This document shows positions 23,601-37,000 of a stretch of 64,000 nt of DNA, one piece after another; position 1 is the stretch's first letter; every line of letters starts with the position of its first letter. A program made the translations under genes and the position numbers. The stretch covers positions 15,340,673 through 15,404,672 of the forward strand of contig OX393568.1 in assembly GCA_947652115.1 (NCBI GenBank), read 5' to 3'. The stretch is from Blastomussa wellsi. Taxonomy: Eukaryota; Cnidaria; Anthozoa; Scleractinia; Plerogyridae. The notes beneath the pieces are model-generated. The model made no database searches, had not been told where the DNA came from, and saw only the letters and a list, made by a program, of their open reading frames with translations.

Positions 23601-26600
23601 TCACTAATCAAAGTACATTTCTCAGCTTTAATCCGGAGCTGCCTAAAAATCAAGCGAATCCTTGATGTTACACACTATTCCTCAGATCATTTGAGACCAT
23701 GCATGGCTTGCCGGGTCAACTCTTGCGCTGGAAATTTTGAAGTCTGTGATGCCATTAATTTTTATGTTGTAAATAATAATTTAATTGAATTAGTAGACTT
23801 CGTGATTTTGTTGTTATGCCCAAACTGCAATCTTCTTGCTCCGAAAAGACATAGGTTAGATTAATTTGCGTTGATTTGAGTTCAGAATAGTGCCCATTGA
23901 CACCGTCAGTCCTTGCGAAAAGATGCCTTCAGAACTATAGTGTCATGTCAACTTTACCTAACCGAGTTCTGTTGAATCAAGACAGAGAAACAATAACAGT
24001 AATACTAGCACTGAACTTTCGGATAAGTGAGTCACCAAGGAGAATAGAAGCTGCCAATCCTTTTAAATTTTATAGCGTCGACATTCGAGAGAGTTTCTGG
24101 CGATAAAACAACCGCTTTTGGCGAGAAAATACAGCTTCGCAGGTGTTTTGCTCACAATTTCCTTTGACCCTGTTTACATAAATCCAGTCATAAAATGCCA
24201 TATTACAAGACCAACTGACTGTAAAGGGGCTAAAGATTGCATATTTCCAGACCAGCTGACTAGAAAAAGTCTAAAATAGGCTTCTCCGGTTGCAATAGTT
24301 TTTTTTCAATGCATTCTGACAAAACTAGGCCTTGTGTCCGAAACACTGCATCATATGACTGGATTTATGAAAACGAGGTCAAAGAATTAATGACCCCCTT
24401 CTCACGTTGTAAGGATGAAGACTTGTTAGGCATGTTAATTAGGCGTAAAAATCGGGCCAAGAAGGGAGCGAAAATAAAATCAATAATAATAATAGCAATG
24501 TTAGTAATAATAGTAATAATAATGATAATAATAATATTAATAATCTGTCTTGATTTAGCAAAAAAGGGGCTTGAGGCAATAGAGGAAATGTATGAGATTT
24601 CGATCTAGTTTGTTTGTTTTGCGAAGTAACCGTCGGTGACTATTGGCCACTCTTTGCATGAAATCTTACCCTTCATAATGTTCCCATGCCAAATTCGTGA
24701 TGTCTGGTACATTTTACTGTAGCCCACTCCCCCCCCCCCCTCCCTCCCGCACCCCACTTGTTATTTTTGGCCATTTTTACCCAGGCCCCAGCTCGATGAG
24801 TACATCGGTTTGAATTTTTGACACCGCGCGGTAGCTGATCTGTAGGTTTACCAATCCTGCCGTCTAAAGGAAGTTTGCCGGAGGACATCATTAAGTCCAA
24901 TGAAGGTGGAAGTCCAACGATTTGCAATCTAAGCGTCGGCTATTATCTTTCCTTAAACAAAGCTCTAACGGGTGAACTTGAACAACTCGTTACGACTTGT
25001 GCGAGGCGGGATAGTGAGGTGCTTGCTTTAGACGGCAAAAAGTCCTTCGCCACACCAAATAGGACTCCCTACCGGACTTGACGGGTGATTCGAAGGCGGC
25101 CATGCCGATATGTGGCTGGAACTATTCTGTGGCGAAAGACTTAGAAAAATTCTGCTCTAATTTTGGTAGTATTGTGTCCCGCGCAAAAAAATTTCGTTAC
25201 ATCCGGGCGATTGCATTCAATTTCCTAGAAAATGGCTAGCTGTGTGGGAAAACCGAGGAATAGCGTGGAATTACAGAGCCCTATTTAATGTGAGTACGAT
25301 TGATTCATGTTCATGCTTTTTTTATGGAGATTTTGCCGCTAGGTAGAAGTGCCAGATCGGTTTTCCGCTGATCTAAACGGCGATTTGTTCAGTTCGGAAG
25401 CGTAGTTTCCGGTCGCTGACCGACATGAACCATGTGCGGGTCACTAATCAAAGTACATTTCTCAGCTTTAATCCGGAGCTGCCTAAAAATCAAGCGAATC
25501 CTTGATGTTACACACTATTCCTCAGATCATTTGAGACCATGCATGGCTTGCCGGGTCAACTCTTGCGCTGGAAATTTTGAAGTCTGTGATGCCATTAATT
25601 TTTATGTTGTAAATAATAATTTAATTGAATTAGTAGACTTCGTGATTTTGTTGTTATGCCCAAACTGCAATCTTCTTGCTCCGAAAAGACATAGGTTAGA
25701 TTAATTTGCGTTGATTTGAGTTCAGAATAGTGCCCATTGACACCGTCAGTCCTTGCGAAAAGATGCCTTCAGAACTATAGTGTCATGTCAACTTTACCTA
25801 ACCGAGTTCTGTTGAATCAAGACAGAGAAACAATAACAGTAATACTAGCACTGAACTTTCGGATAAGTGAGTCACCAAGGAGAATAGAAGCTGCCAATCC
25901 TTTTAAATTTTATAGCGTCGACATTCGAGAGAGTTTCTGGCGATAAAACAACCGCTTTTGGCGAGAAAATACAGCTTCGCAGGTGTTTTGCTCACAATTT
26001 CCTTTGACCCTGTTTACATAAATCCAGTCATAAAATGCCATATTACAAGACCAACTGACTGTAAAGGGGCTAAAGATTGCATATTTCCAGACCAGCTGAC
26101 TAGAAAAAGTCTAAAATAGGCTTCTCCGGTTGCAATAGTTTTTTTTCAATGCATTCTGACAAAACTAGGCCTTGTGTCCGAAACACTGCATCATATGACT
26201 GGATTTATGAAAACGAGGTCAAAGAATTAATGACCCCCTTCTCACGTTGTAAGGATGAAGACTTGTTAGGCATGTTAATTAGGCGTAAAAATCGGGCCAA
26301 GAAGGGAGCGAAAATAAAATCAATAATAATAATAGCAATGTTAGTAATAATAGTAATAATAATGATAATAATAATATTAATAATCTGTCTTGATTTAGCA
26401 AAAAAGGGGCTTGAGGCAATAGAGGAAATGTATGAGATTTCGATCTAGTTTGTTTGTTTTGCGAAGTAACCGTCGGTGACTATTGGCCACTCTTTGCATG
26501 AAATCTTACCCTTCATAATGTTCCCATGCCAAATTCGTGATGTCTGGTACATTTTACTGTAGCCCACTCCCCCCCCCCCTCCCTCCCGCACCCCACCCGT

Positions 26601-28032
26601 TATTTTTGGCCATTTTTACCCAGGCCCCAGCTCGATGAGTACATCGGTTTGAATTTTTGACACCGCGCGGTAGCTGATCTGTAGGTTTACCAATCCTGCC
26701 GTCTAAAGGAAGTTTGCCGGAGGACATCATTAAGTCCAATGAAGGTGGAAGTCCAACGATTTGCAATCTAAGCGTCGGCTATTATCTTTCCTTAAACAAA
26801 GCTCTAACGGGTGAACTTGAACAACTCGTTACGACTTGTGCGAGGCGGGATAGTGAGGTGCTTGCTTTAGACGGCAAAAAGTCCTTCGCCACACCAAATA
26901 GGACTCCCTACCGGACTTGACGGGTGATTCGAAGGCGGCCATGCCGATATGTGGCTGGAACTATTCTGTGGCGAAAGACTTAGAAAAATTCTGCTCTAAT
27001 TTTGGTAGTATTGTGTCCCGCGCAAAAAAATTTCGTTACATCCGGGCGATTGCATTCAATTTCCTAGAAAATGGCTAGCTGTGTGGGAAAACCGAGGAAT
27101 AGCGTGGAATTACAGAGCCCTATTTAATGTGAGTATGATTGATTCATGTTCATGCTTTTTTTATGGAGATTTTGCCGCTAGGTAGAAGTGCCAGATCGGT
27201 TTTCCGCTGATCTAAACGGCGATTTGTTCAGTTCGGAAGCGTAGTTTCCGGTCGCTGACCGACATGAACCATGTGCGGGTCACTAATCAAAGTACATTTC
27301 TCAGCTTTAATCCGGAGCTGCCTAAAAATCAAGCGAATCCTTGATGTTACACACTATTCCTCAGATCATTTGAGACCATGCATGGCTTGCCGGGTCAACT
27401 CTTGCGCTGGAAATTTTGAAGTCTGTGATGCCATTAATTTTTATGTTGTAAATAATAATTTAATTGAATTAGTAGACTTCGTGATTTTGTTGTTATGCCC
27501 AAACTGCAATCTTCTTGCTCCGAAAAGACATAGGTTAGATTAATTTGCGTTGATTTGAGTTCAGAATAGTGCCCATTGACACCGTCAGTCCTTGCGAAAA
27601 GATGCCTTCAGAACTATAGTGTCATGTCAACTTTACCTAACCGAGTTCTGTTGAATCAAGACAGAGAAACAATAACAGTAATACTAGCACTGAACTTTCG
27701 GATAAGTGAGTCACCAAGGAGAATAGAAGCTGCCAATCCTTTTAAATTTTATAGCGTCGACATTCGAGAGAGTTTCTGGCGATAAAACAACCGCTTTTGG
27801 CGAGAAAATACAGCTTCGCAGGTGTTTCGCTCACAATTTCCTTTGACCCTGTTTACATAAATCCAGTCATAAAATGCCATATTACAAGACCAACTGACTG
27901 TAAAGGGGCTAAAGATTGCATATTTCCAGACCAGCTGACTAGAAAAAGTCTAAAATAGGCTTCTCCGGTTGCAATAGTTTTTTTTCAATGCATTCTGACA
28001 AAACTAGGCCTTGTGTCCGAAACACTGCATCA
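20670..28032 (+). repeat. Monomers 10-13, duplicated at +22,080 bp
   Basis: These four monomers carry a set of diagnostic variants: GTGTGGGTC near 21753, an extra TCCC unit near 22900, CACTTG near 24757, and GTTTTG near 24147 and 25985. The same set recurs in the same order exactly 22,080 bp downstream in monomers 22-25. The match does not extend back into monomer 9 (GAACAAAG near 19431 is not shared). Confidence 0.85.
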
Positions 28033-31000
28033 TATGACTGGATTTATGAAAACGAGGTCAAAGAATTAATGACCCCCTTCTCACGTTGTAAGGATGAAGA
28101 CTTGTTAGGCATGTTAATTAGGCGTAAAAATCGGGCCAAGAAGGGAGCGAAAATAAAATCAATAATAATAATAGCAATGTTAGTAATAATAGTAATAATA
28201 ATGATAATAATAATATTAATAATCTGTCTTGATTTAGCAAAAAAGGGGCTTGAGGCAATAGAGGAAATGTATGAGATTTCGATCTAGTTTGTTTGTTTTG
28301 CGAAGTAACCGTCGGTGACTATTGGCCACTCTTTGCATGAAATCTTACCCTTCATAATGTTCCCATGCCAAATTCGTGATGTCTGGTACATTTTACTGTA
28401 GCCCACTCCCCCCCCCCCTCCCTCCCGCACCCCACCCGTTATTTTTGGCCATTTTTACCCAGGCCCCAGCTCGATGAGTACATCGGTTTGAATTTTTGAC
28501 ACCGCGCGGTAGCTGATCTGTAGGTTTACCAATCCTGCCGTCTAAAGGAAGTTTGCCGGAGGACATCATTAAGTCCAATGAAGGTGGAAGTCCAACGATT
28601 TGCAATCTAAGCGTCGGCTATTATCTTTCCTTAAACAAAGCTCTAACGGGTGAACTTGAACAACTCGTTACGACTTGTGCGAGGCGGGATAGTGAGGTGC
28701 TTGCTTTAGACGGCAAAAAGTCCTTCGCCACACCAAATAGGACTCCCTACCGGACTTGACGGGTGATTCGAAGGCGGCCATGCCGATATGTGGCTGGAAC
28801 TATTCTGTGGCGAAAGACTTAGAAAAATTCTGCTCTAATTTTGGTAGTATTGTGTCCCGCGCAAAAAAATTTCGTTACATCCGGGCGATTGCATTCAATT
28901 TCCTAGAAAATGGCTAGCTGTGTGGGAAAACCGAGGAATAGCGTGGAATTACAGAGCCCTATTTAATGTGAGTACGATTGATTCATGTTCATGCTTTTTT
29001 TATGGAGATTTTGCCGCTAGGTAGAAGTGCCAGATCGGTTTTCCGCTGATCTAAACGGCGATTTGTTCAGTTCGGAAGCGTAGTTTCCGGTCGCTGACCG
29101 ACATGAACCATGTGCGGGTCACTAATCAAAGTACATTTCTCAGCTTTAATCCGGAGCTGCCTAAAAATCAAGCGAATCCTTGATGTTACACACTATTCCT
29201 CAGATCATTTGAGACCATGCATGGCTTGCCGGGTCAACTCTTGCGCTGGAAATTTTGAAGTCTGTGATGCCATTAATTTTTATGTTGTAAATAATAATTT
29301 AATTGAATTAGTAGACTTCGTGATTTTGTTGTTATGCCCAAACTGCAATCTTCTTGCTCCGAAAAGACATAGGTTAGATTAATTTGCGTTGATTTGAGTT
29401 CAGAATAGTGCCCATTGACACCGTCAGTCCTTGCGAAAAGATGCCTTCAGAACTATAGTGTCATGTCAACTTTACCTAACCGAGTTCTGTTGAATCAAGA
29501 CAGAGAAACAATAACAGTAATACTAGCACTGAACTTTCGGATAAGTGAGTCACCAAGGAGAATAGAAGCTGCCAATCCTTTTAAATTTTATAGCGTCGAC
29601 ATTCGAGAGAGTTTCTGGCGATAAAACAACCGCTTTTGGCGAGAAAATACAGCTTCGCAGGTGTTTCGCTCACAATTTCCTTTGACCCTGTTTACATAAA
29701 TCCAGTCATAAAATGCCATATTACAAGACCAACTGACTGTAAAGGGGCTAAAGATTGCATATTTCCAGACCAGCTGACTAGAAAAAGTCTAAAATAGGCT
29801 TCTCCGGTTGCAATAGTTTTTTTTCAATGCATTCTGACAAAACTAGGCCTTGTGTCCGAAACACTGCATCATATGACTGGATTTATGAAAACGAGGTCAA
29901 AGAATTAATGACCCCCTTCTCACGTTGTAAGGATGAAGACTTGTTAGGCATGTTAATTAGGCGTAAAAATCGGGCCAAGAAGGGAGCGAAAATAAAATCA
30001 ATAATAATAATAGCAATGTTAGTAATAATAGTAATAATAATGATAATAATAATATTAATAATCTGTCTTGATTTAGCAAAAAAGGGGCTTGAGGCAATAG
30101 AGGAAATGTATGAGATTTCGATCTAGTTTGTTTGTTTTGCGAAGTAACCGTCGGTGACTATTGGCCACTCTTTGCATGAAATCTTACCCTTCATAATGTT
30201 CCCATGCCAAATTCGTGATGTCTGGTACATTTTACTGTAGCCCACTCCCCCCCCCCCTCCCTCCCGCACCCCACCCGTTATTTTTGGCCATTTTTACCCA
30301 GGCCCCAGCTCGATGAGTACATCGGTTTGAATTTTTGACACCGCGCGGTAGCTGATCTGTAGGTTTACCAATCCTGCCGTCTAAAGGAAGTTTGCCGGAG
30401 GACATCATTAAGTCCAATGAAGGTGGAAGTCCAACGATTTGCAATCTAAGCGTCGGCTATTATCTTTCCTTAAACAAAGCTCTAACGGGTGAACTTGAAC
30501 AACTCGTTACGACTTGTGCGAGGCGGGATAGTGAGGTGCTTGCTTTAGACGGCAAAAAGTCCTTCGCCACACCAAATAGGACTCCCTACCGGACTTGACG
30601 GGTGATTCGAAGGCGGCCATGCCGATATGTGGCTGGAACTATTCTGTGGCGAAAGACTTAGAAAAATTCTGCTCTAATTTTGGTAGTATTGTGTCCCGCG
30701 CAAAAAAATTTCGTTACATCCGGGCGATTGCATTCAATTTCCTAGAAAATGGCTAGCTGTGTGGGAAAACCGAGGAATAGCGTGGAATTACAGAGCCCTA
30801 TTTAATGTGAGTATGATTGATTCATGTTCATGCTTTTTTTATGGAGATTTTGCCGCTAGGTAGAAGTGCCAGATCGGTTTTCCGCTGATCTAAACGGCGA
30901 TTTGTTCAGTTCGGAAGCGTAGTTTCCGGTCGCTGACCGACATGAACCATGTGCGGGTCACTAATCAAAGTACATTTCTCAGCTTTAATCCGGAGCTGCC

Positions 31001-34000
31001 TAAAAATCAAGCGAATCCTTGATGTTACACACTATTCCTCAGATCATTTGAGACCATGCATGGCTTGCCGGGTCAACTCTTGCGCTGGAAATTTTGAAGT
31101 CTGTGATGCCATTAATTTTTATGTTGTAAATAATAATTTAATTGAATTAGTAGACTTCGTGATTTTGTTGTTATGCCCAAACTGCAATCTTCTTGCTCCG
31201 AAAAGACATAGGTTAGATTAATTTGCGTTGATTTGAGTTCAGAATAGTGCCCATTGACACCGTCAGTCCTTGCGAAAAGATGCCTTCAGAACTATAGTGT
31301 CATGTCAACTTTACCTAACCGAGTTCTGTTGAATCAAGACAGAGAAACAATAACAGTAATACTAGCACTGAACTTTCGGATAAGTGAGTCACCAAGGAGA
31401 ATAGAAGCTGCCAATCCTTTTAAATTTTATAGCGTCGACATTCGAGAGAGTTTCTGGCGATAAAACAACCGCTTTTGGCGAGAAAATACAGCTTCGCAGG
31501 TGTTTCGCTCACAATTTCCTTTGACCCTGTTTACATAAATCCAGTCATAAAATGCCATATTACAAGACCAACTGACTGTAAAGGGGCTAAAGATTGCATA
31601 TTTCCAGACCAGCTGACTAGAAAAAGTCTAAAATAGGCTTCTCCGGTTGCAATAGTTTTTTTTCAATGCATTCTGACAAAACTAGGCCTTGTGTCCGAAA
31701 CACTGCATCATATGACTGGATTTATGAAAACGAGGTCAAAGAATTAATGACCCCCTTCTCACGTTGTAAGGATGAAGACTTGTTAGGCATGTTAATTAGG
31801 CGTAAAAATCGGGCCAAGAAGGGAGCGAAAATAAAATCAATAATAATAATAGCAATGTTAGTAATAATAGTAATAATAATGATAATAATAATAATATTAA
31901 TAATCTGTCTTGATTTAGCAAAAAAGGGGCTTGAGGCAATAGAGGAAATGTATGAGATTTCGATCTAGTTTGTTTGTTTTGCGAAGTAACCGTCGGTGAC
32001 TATTGGCCACTCTTTGCATGAAATCTTACCCTTCATAATGTTCCCATGCCAAATTCGTGATGTCTGGTACATTTTACTGTAGCCCACTCCCCCCCCCCCT
32101 CCCTCCCGCACCCCACCCGTTATTTTTGGCCATTTTTACCCAGGCCCCAGCTCGATGAGTACATCGGTTTGAATTTTTGACACCGCGCGGTAGCTGATCT
32201 GTAGGTTTACCAATCCTGCCGTCTAAAGGAAGTTTGCCGGAGGACATCATTAAGTCCAATGAAGGTGGAAGTCCAACGATTTGCAATCTAAGCGTCGGCT
32301 ATTATCTTTCCTTAAACAAAGCTCTAACGGGTGAACTTGAACAACTCGTTACGACTTGTGCGAGGCGGGATAGTGAGGTGCTTGCTTTAGACGGCAAAAA
32401 GTCCTTCGCCACACCAAATAGGACTCCCTACCGGACTTGACGGGTGATTCGAAGGCGGCCATGCCGATATGTGGCTGGAACTATTCTGTGGCGAAAGACT
32501 TAGAAAAATTCTGCTCTAATTTTGGTAGTATTGTGTCCCGCGCAAAAAAATTTCGTTACATCCGGGCGATTGCATTCAATTTCCTAGAAAATGGCTAGCT
32601 GTGTGGGAAAACCGAGGAATAGCGTGGAATTACAGAGCCCTATTTAATGTGAGTACGATTGATTCATGTTCATGCTTTTTTTATGGAGATTTTGCCGCTA
32701 GGTAGAAGTGCCAGATCGGTTTTCCGCTGATCTAAACGGCGATTTGTTCAGTTCGGAAGCGTAGTTTCCGGTCGCTGACCGACATGAACCATGTGCGGGT
32801 CACTAATCAAAGTACATTTCTCAGCTTTAATCCGGAGCTGCCTAAAAATCAAGCGAATCCTTGATGTTACACACTATTCCTCAGATCATTTGAGACCATG
32901 CATGGCTTGCCGGGTCAACTCTTGCGCTGGAAATTTTGAAGTCTGTGATGCCATTAATTTTTATGTTGTAAATAATAATTTAATTGAATTAGTAGACTTC
33001 GTGATTTTGTTGTTATGCCCAAACTGCAATCTTCTTGCTCCGAAAAGACATAGGTTAGATTAATTTGCGTTGATTTGAGTTCAGAATAGTGCCCATTGAC
33101 ACCGTCAGTCCTTGCGAAAAGATGCCTTCAGAACTATAGTGTCATGTCAACTTTACCTAACCGAGTTCTGTTGAATCAAGACAGAGAAACAATAACAGTA
33201 ATACTAGCACTGAACTTTCGGATAAGTGAGTCACCAAGGAGAATAGAAGCTGCCAATCCTTTTAAATTTTATAGCGTCGACATTCGAGAGAGTTTCTGGC
33301 GATAAAACAACCGCTTTTGGCGAGAAAATACAGCTTCGCAGGTGTTTCGCTCACAATTTCCTTTGACCCTGTTTACATAAATCCAGTCATAAAATGCCAT
33401 ATTACAAGACCAACTGACTGTAAAGGGGCTAAAGATTGCATATTTCCAGACCAGCTGACTAGAAAAAGTCTAAAATAGGCTTCTCCGGTTGCAATAGTTT
33501 TTTTTCAATGCATTCTGACAAAACTAGGCCTTGTGTCCGAAACACTGCATCATATGACTGGATTTATGAAAACGAGGTCAAAGAATTAATGACCCCCTTC
33601 TCACGTTGTAAGGATGAAGACTTGTTAGGCATGTTAATTAGGCGTAAAAATCGGGCCAAGAAGGGAGCGAAAATAAAATCAATAATAATAATAGCAATGT
33701 TAGTAATAATAGTAATAATAATGATAATAATAATAATATTAATAATCTGTCTTGATTTAGCAAAAAAGGGGCTTGAGGCAATAGAGGAAATGTATGAGAT
33801 TTCGATCTAGTTTGTTTGTTTTGCGAAGTAACCGTCGGTGACTATTGGCCACTCTTTGCATGAAATCTTACCCTTCATAATGTTCCCATGCCAAATTCGT
33901 GATGTCTGGTACATTTTACTGTAGCCCACTCCCCCCCCCCCTCCCTCCCGCACCCCACCCGTTATTTTTGGCCATTTTTACCCAGGCCCCAGCTCGATGA

Positions 34001-37000
34001 GTACATCGGTTTGAATTTTTGACACCGCGCGGTAGCTGATCTGTAGGTTTACCAATCCTGCCGTCTAAAGGAAGTTTGCCGGAGGACATCATTAAGTCCA
34101 ATGAAGGTGGAAGTCCAACGATTTGCAATCTAAGCGTCGGCTATTATCTTTCCTTAAACAAAGCTCTAACGGGTGAACTTGAACAACTCGTTACGACTTG
34201 TGCGAGGCGGGATAGTGAGGTGCTTGCTTTAGACGGCAAAAAGTCCTTCGCCACACCAAATAGGACTCCCTACCGGACTTGACGGGTGATTCGAAGGCGG
34301 CCATGCCGATATGTGGCTGGAACTATTCTGTGGCGAAAGACTTAGAAAAATTCTGCTCTAATTTTGGTAGTATTGTGTCCCGCGCAAAAAAATTTCGTTA
34401 CATCCGGGCGATTGCATTCAATTTCCTAGAAAATGGCTAGCTGTGTGGGAAAACCGAGGAATAGCGTGGAATTACAGAGCCCTATTTAATGTGAGTACGA
34501 TTGATTCATGTTCATGCTTTTTTTATGGAGATTTTGCCGCTAGGTAGAAGTGCCAGATCGGTTTTCCGCTGATCTAAACGGCGATTTGTTCAGTTCGGAA
34601 GCGTAGTTTCCGGTCGCTGACCGACATGAACCATGTGCGGGTCACTAATCAAAGTACATTTCTCAGCTTTAATCCGGAGCTGCCTAAAAATCAAGCGAAT
34701 CCTTGATGTTACACACTATTCCTCAGATCATTTGAGACCATGCATGGCTTGCCGGGTCAACTCTTGCGCTGGAAATTTTGAAGTCTGTGATGCCATTAAT
34801 TTTTATGTTGTAAATAATAATTTAATTGAATTAGTAGACTTCGTGATTTTGTTGTTATGCCCAAACTGCAATCTTCTTGCTCCGAAAAGACATAGGTTAG
34901 ATTAATTTGCGTTGATTTGAGTTCAGAATAGTGCCCATTGACACCGTCAGTCCTTGCGAAAAGATGCCTTCAGAACTATAGTGTCATGTCAACTTTACCT
35001 AACCGAGTTCTGTTGAATCAAGACAGAGAAACAATAACAGTAATACTAGGACTGAACTTTCGGATAAGTGAGTCACCAAGGAGAATAGAAGCTGCCAATC
35101 CTTTTAAATTTTATAGCGTCGACATTCGAGAGAGTTTCTGGCGATAAAACAACCGCTTTTGGCGAGAAAATACAGCTTCGCAGGTGTTTCGCTCACAATT
35201 TCCTTTGACCCTGTTTACATAAATCCAGTCATAAAATGCCATATTACAAGACCAACTGACTGTAAAGGGGCTAAAGATTGCATATTTCCAGACCAGCTGA
35301 CTAGAAAAAGTCTAAAATAGGCTTCTCCGGTTGCAATAGTTTTTTTTCAATGCATTCTGACAAAACTAGGCCTTGTGTCCGAAACACTGCATCATATGAC
35401 TGGATTTATGAAAACGAGGTCAAAGAATTAATGACCCCCTTCTCACGTTGTAAGGATGAAGACTTGTTAGGCATGTTAATTAGGCGTAAAAATCGGGCCA
35501 AGAAGGGAGCGAAAATAAAATCAATAATAATAATAGCAATGTTAGTAATAATAGTAATAATAATGATAATAATAATATTAATAATCTGTCTTGATTTAGC
35601 AAAAAAGGGGCTTGAGGCAATAGAGGAAATGTATGAGATTTCGATCTAGTTTGTTTGTTTTGCGAAGTAACCGTCGGTGACTATTGGCCACTCTTTGCAT
35701 GAAATCTTACCCTTCATAATGTTCCCATGCCAAATTCGTGATGTCTGGTACATTTTACTGTAGCCCACTCCCCCCCCCCTCCCTCCCGCACCCCACCCGT
35801 TATTTTTGGCCATTTTTACCCAGGCCCCAGCTCGATGAGTACATCGGTTTGAATTTTTGACACCGCGCGGTAGCTGATCTGTAGGTTTACCAATCCTGCC
35901 GTCTAAAGGAAGTTTGCCGGAGGACATCATTAAGTCCAATGAAGGTGGAAGTCCAACGATTTGCAATCTAAGCGTCGGCTATTATCTTTCCTTAAACAAA
36001 GCTCTAACGGGTGAACTTGAACAACTCGTTACGACTTGTGCGAGGCGGGATAGTGAGGTGCTTGCTTTAGACGGCAAAAAGTCCTTTGCCACACCAAATA
36101 GGACTCCCTACCGGACTTGACGGGTGATTCGAAGGCGGCCATGCCGATATGTGGCTGGAACTATTCTGTGGCGAAAGACTTAGAAAAATTCTGCTCTAAT
36201 TTTGGTAGTATTGTGTCCCGCGCAAAAAAATTTCGTTACATCCGGGCGATTGCATTCAATTTCCTAGAAAATGGCTAGCTGTGTGGGAAAACCGAGGAAT
36301 AGCGTGGAATTACAGAGCCCTATTTAATGTGAGTACGATTGATTCATGTTCATGCTTTTTTTATGGAGATTTTGCCGCTAGGTAGAAGTGCCAGATCGGT
36401 TTTCCGCTGATCTAAACGGCGATTTGTTCAGTTCGGAAGCGTAGTTTCCGGTCGCTGACCAACATGAACCATGTGCGGGTCACTAATCAAAGTACATTTC
36501 TCAGCTTTAATCCGGAGCTGCCTAAAAATCAAGCGAATCCTTGATGTTACACACTATTCCTCAGATCATTTGAGACCATGCATGGCTTGCCGGGTCAACT
36601 CTTGCGCTGGAAATTTTGAAGTCTGTGATGCCATTAATTTTTATGTTGTAAATAATAATTTAATTGAATTAGTAGACTTCGTGATTTTGTTGTTATGCCC
36701 AAACTGCAATCTTCTTGCTCCGAAAAGACATAGGTTAGATTAATTTGCGTTGATTTGAGTTCAGAATAGTGCCCATTGATACCGTCAGTCCTTGCGAAAA
36801 GATGCCTTCAGAACTATAGTGTCATGTCAACTTTACCTAACCGAGTTCTGTTGAATCAAGACAGAGAAACAATAACAGTAATACTAGCACTGAACTTTCG
36901 GATAAGTGAGTCACCAAGGAGAATAGAAGCTGCCAATCCTTTTAAATTTTATAGCGTCGACATTCGAGAGAGTTTCTGGCGATAAAACAACCGCTTTTGG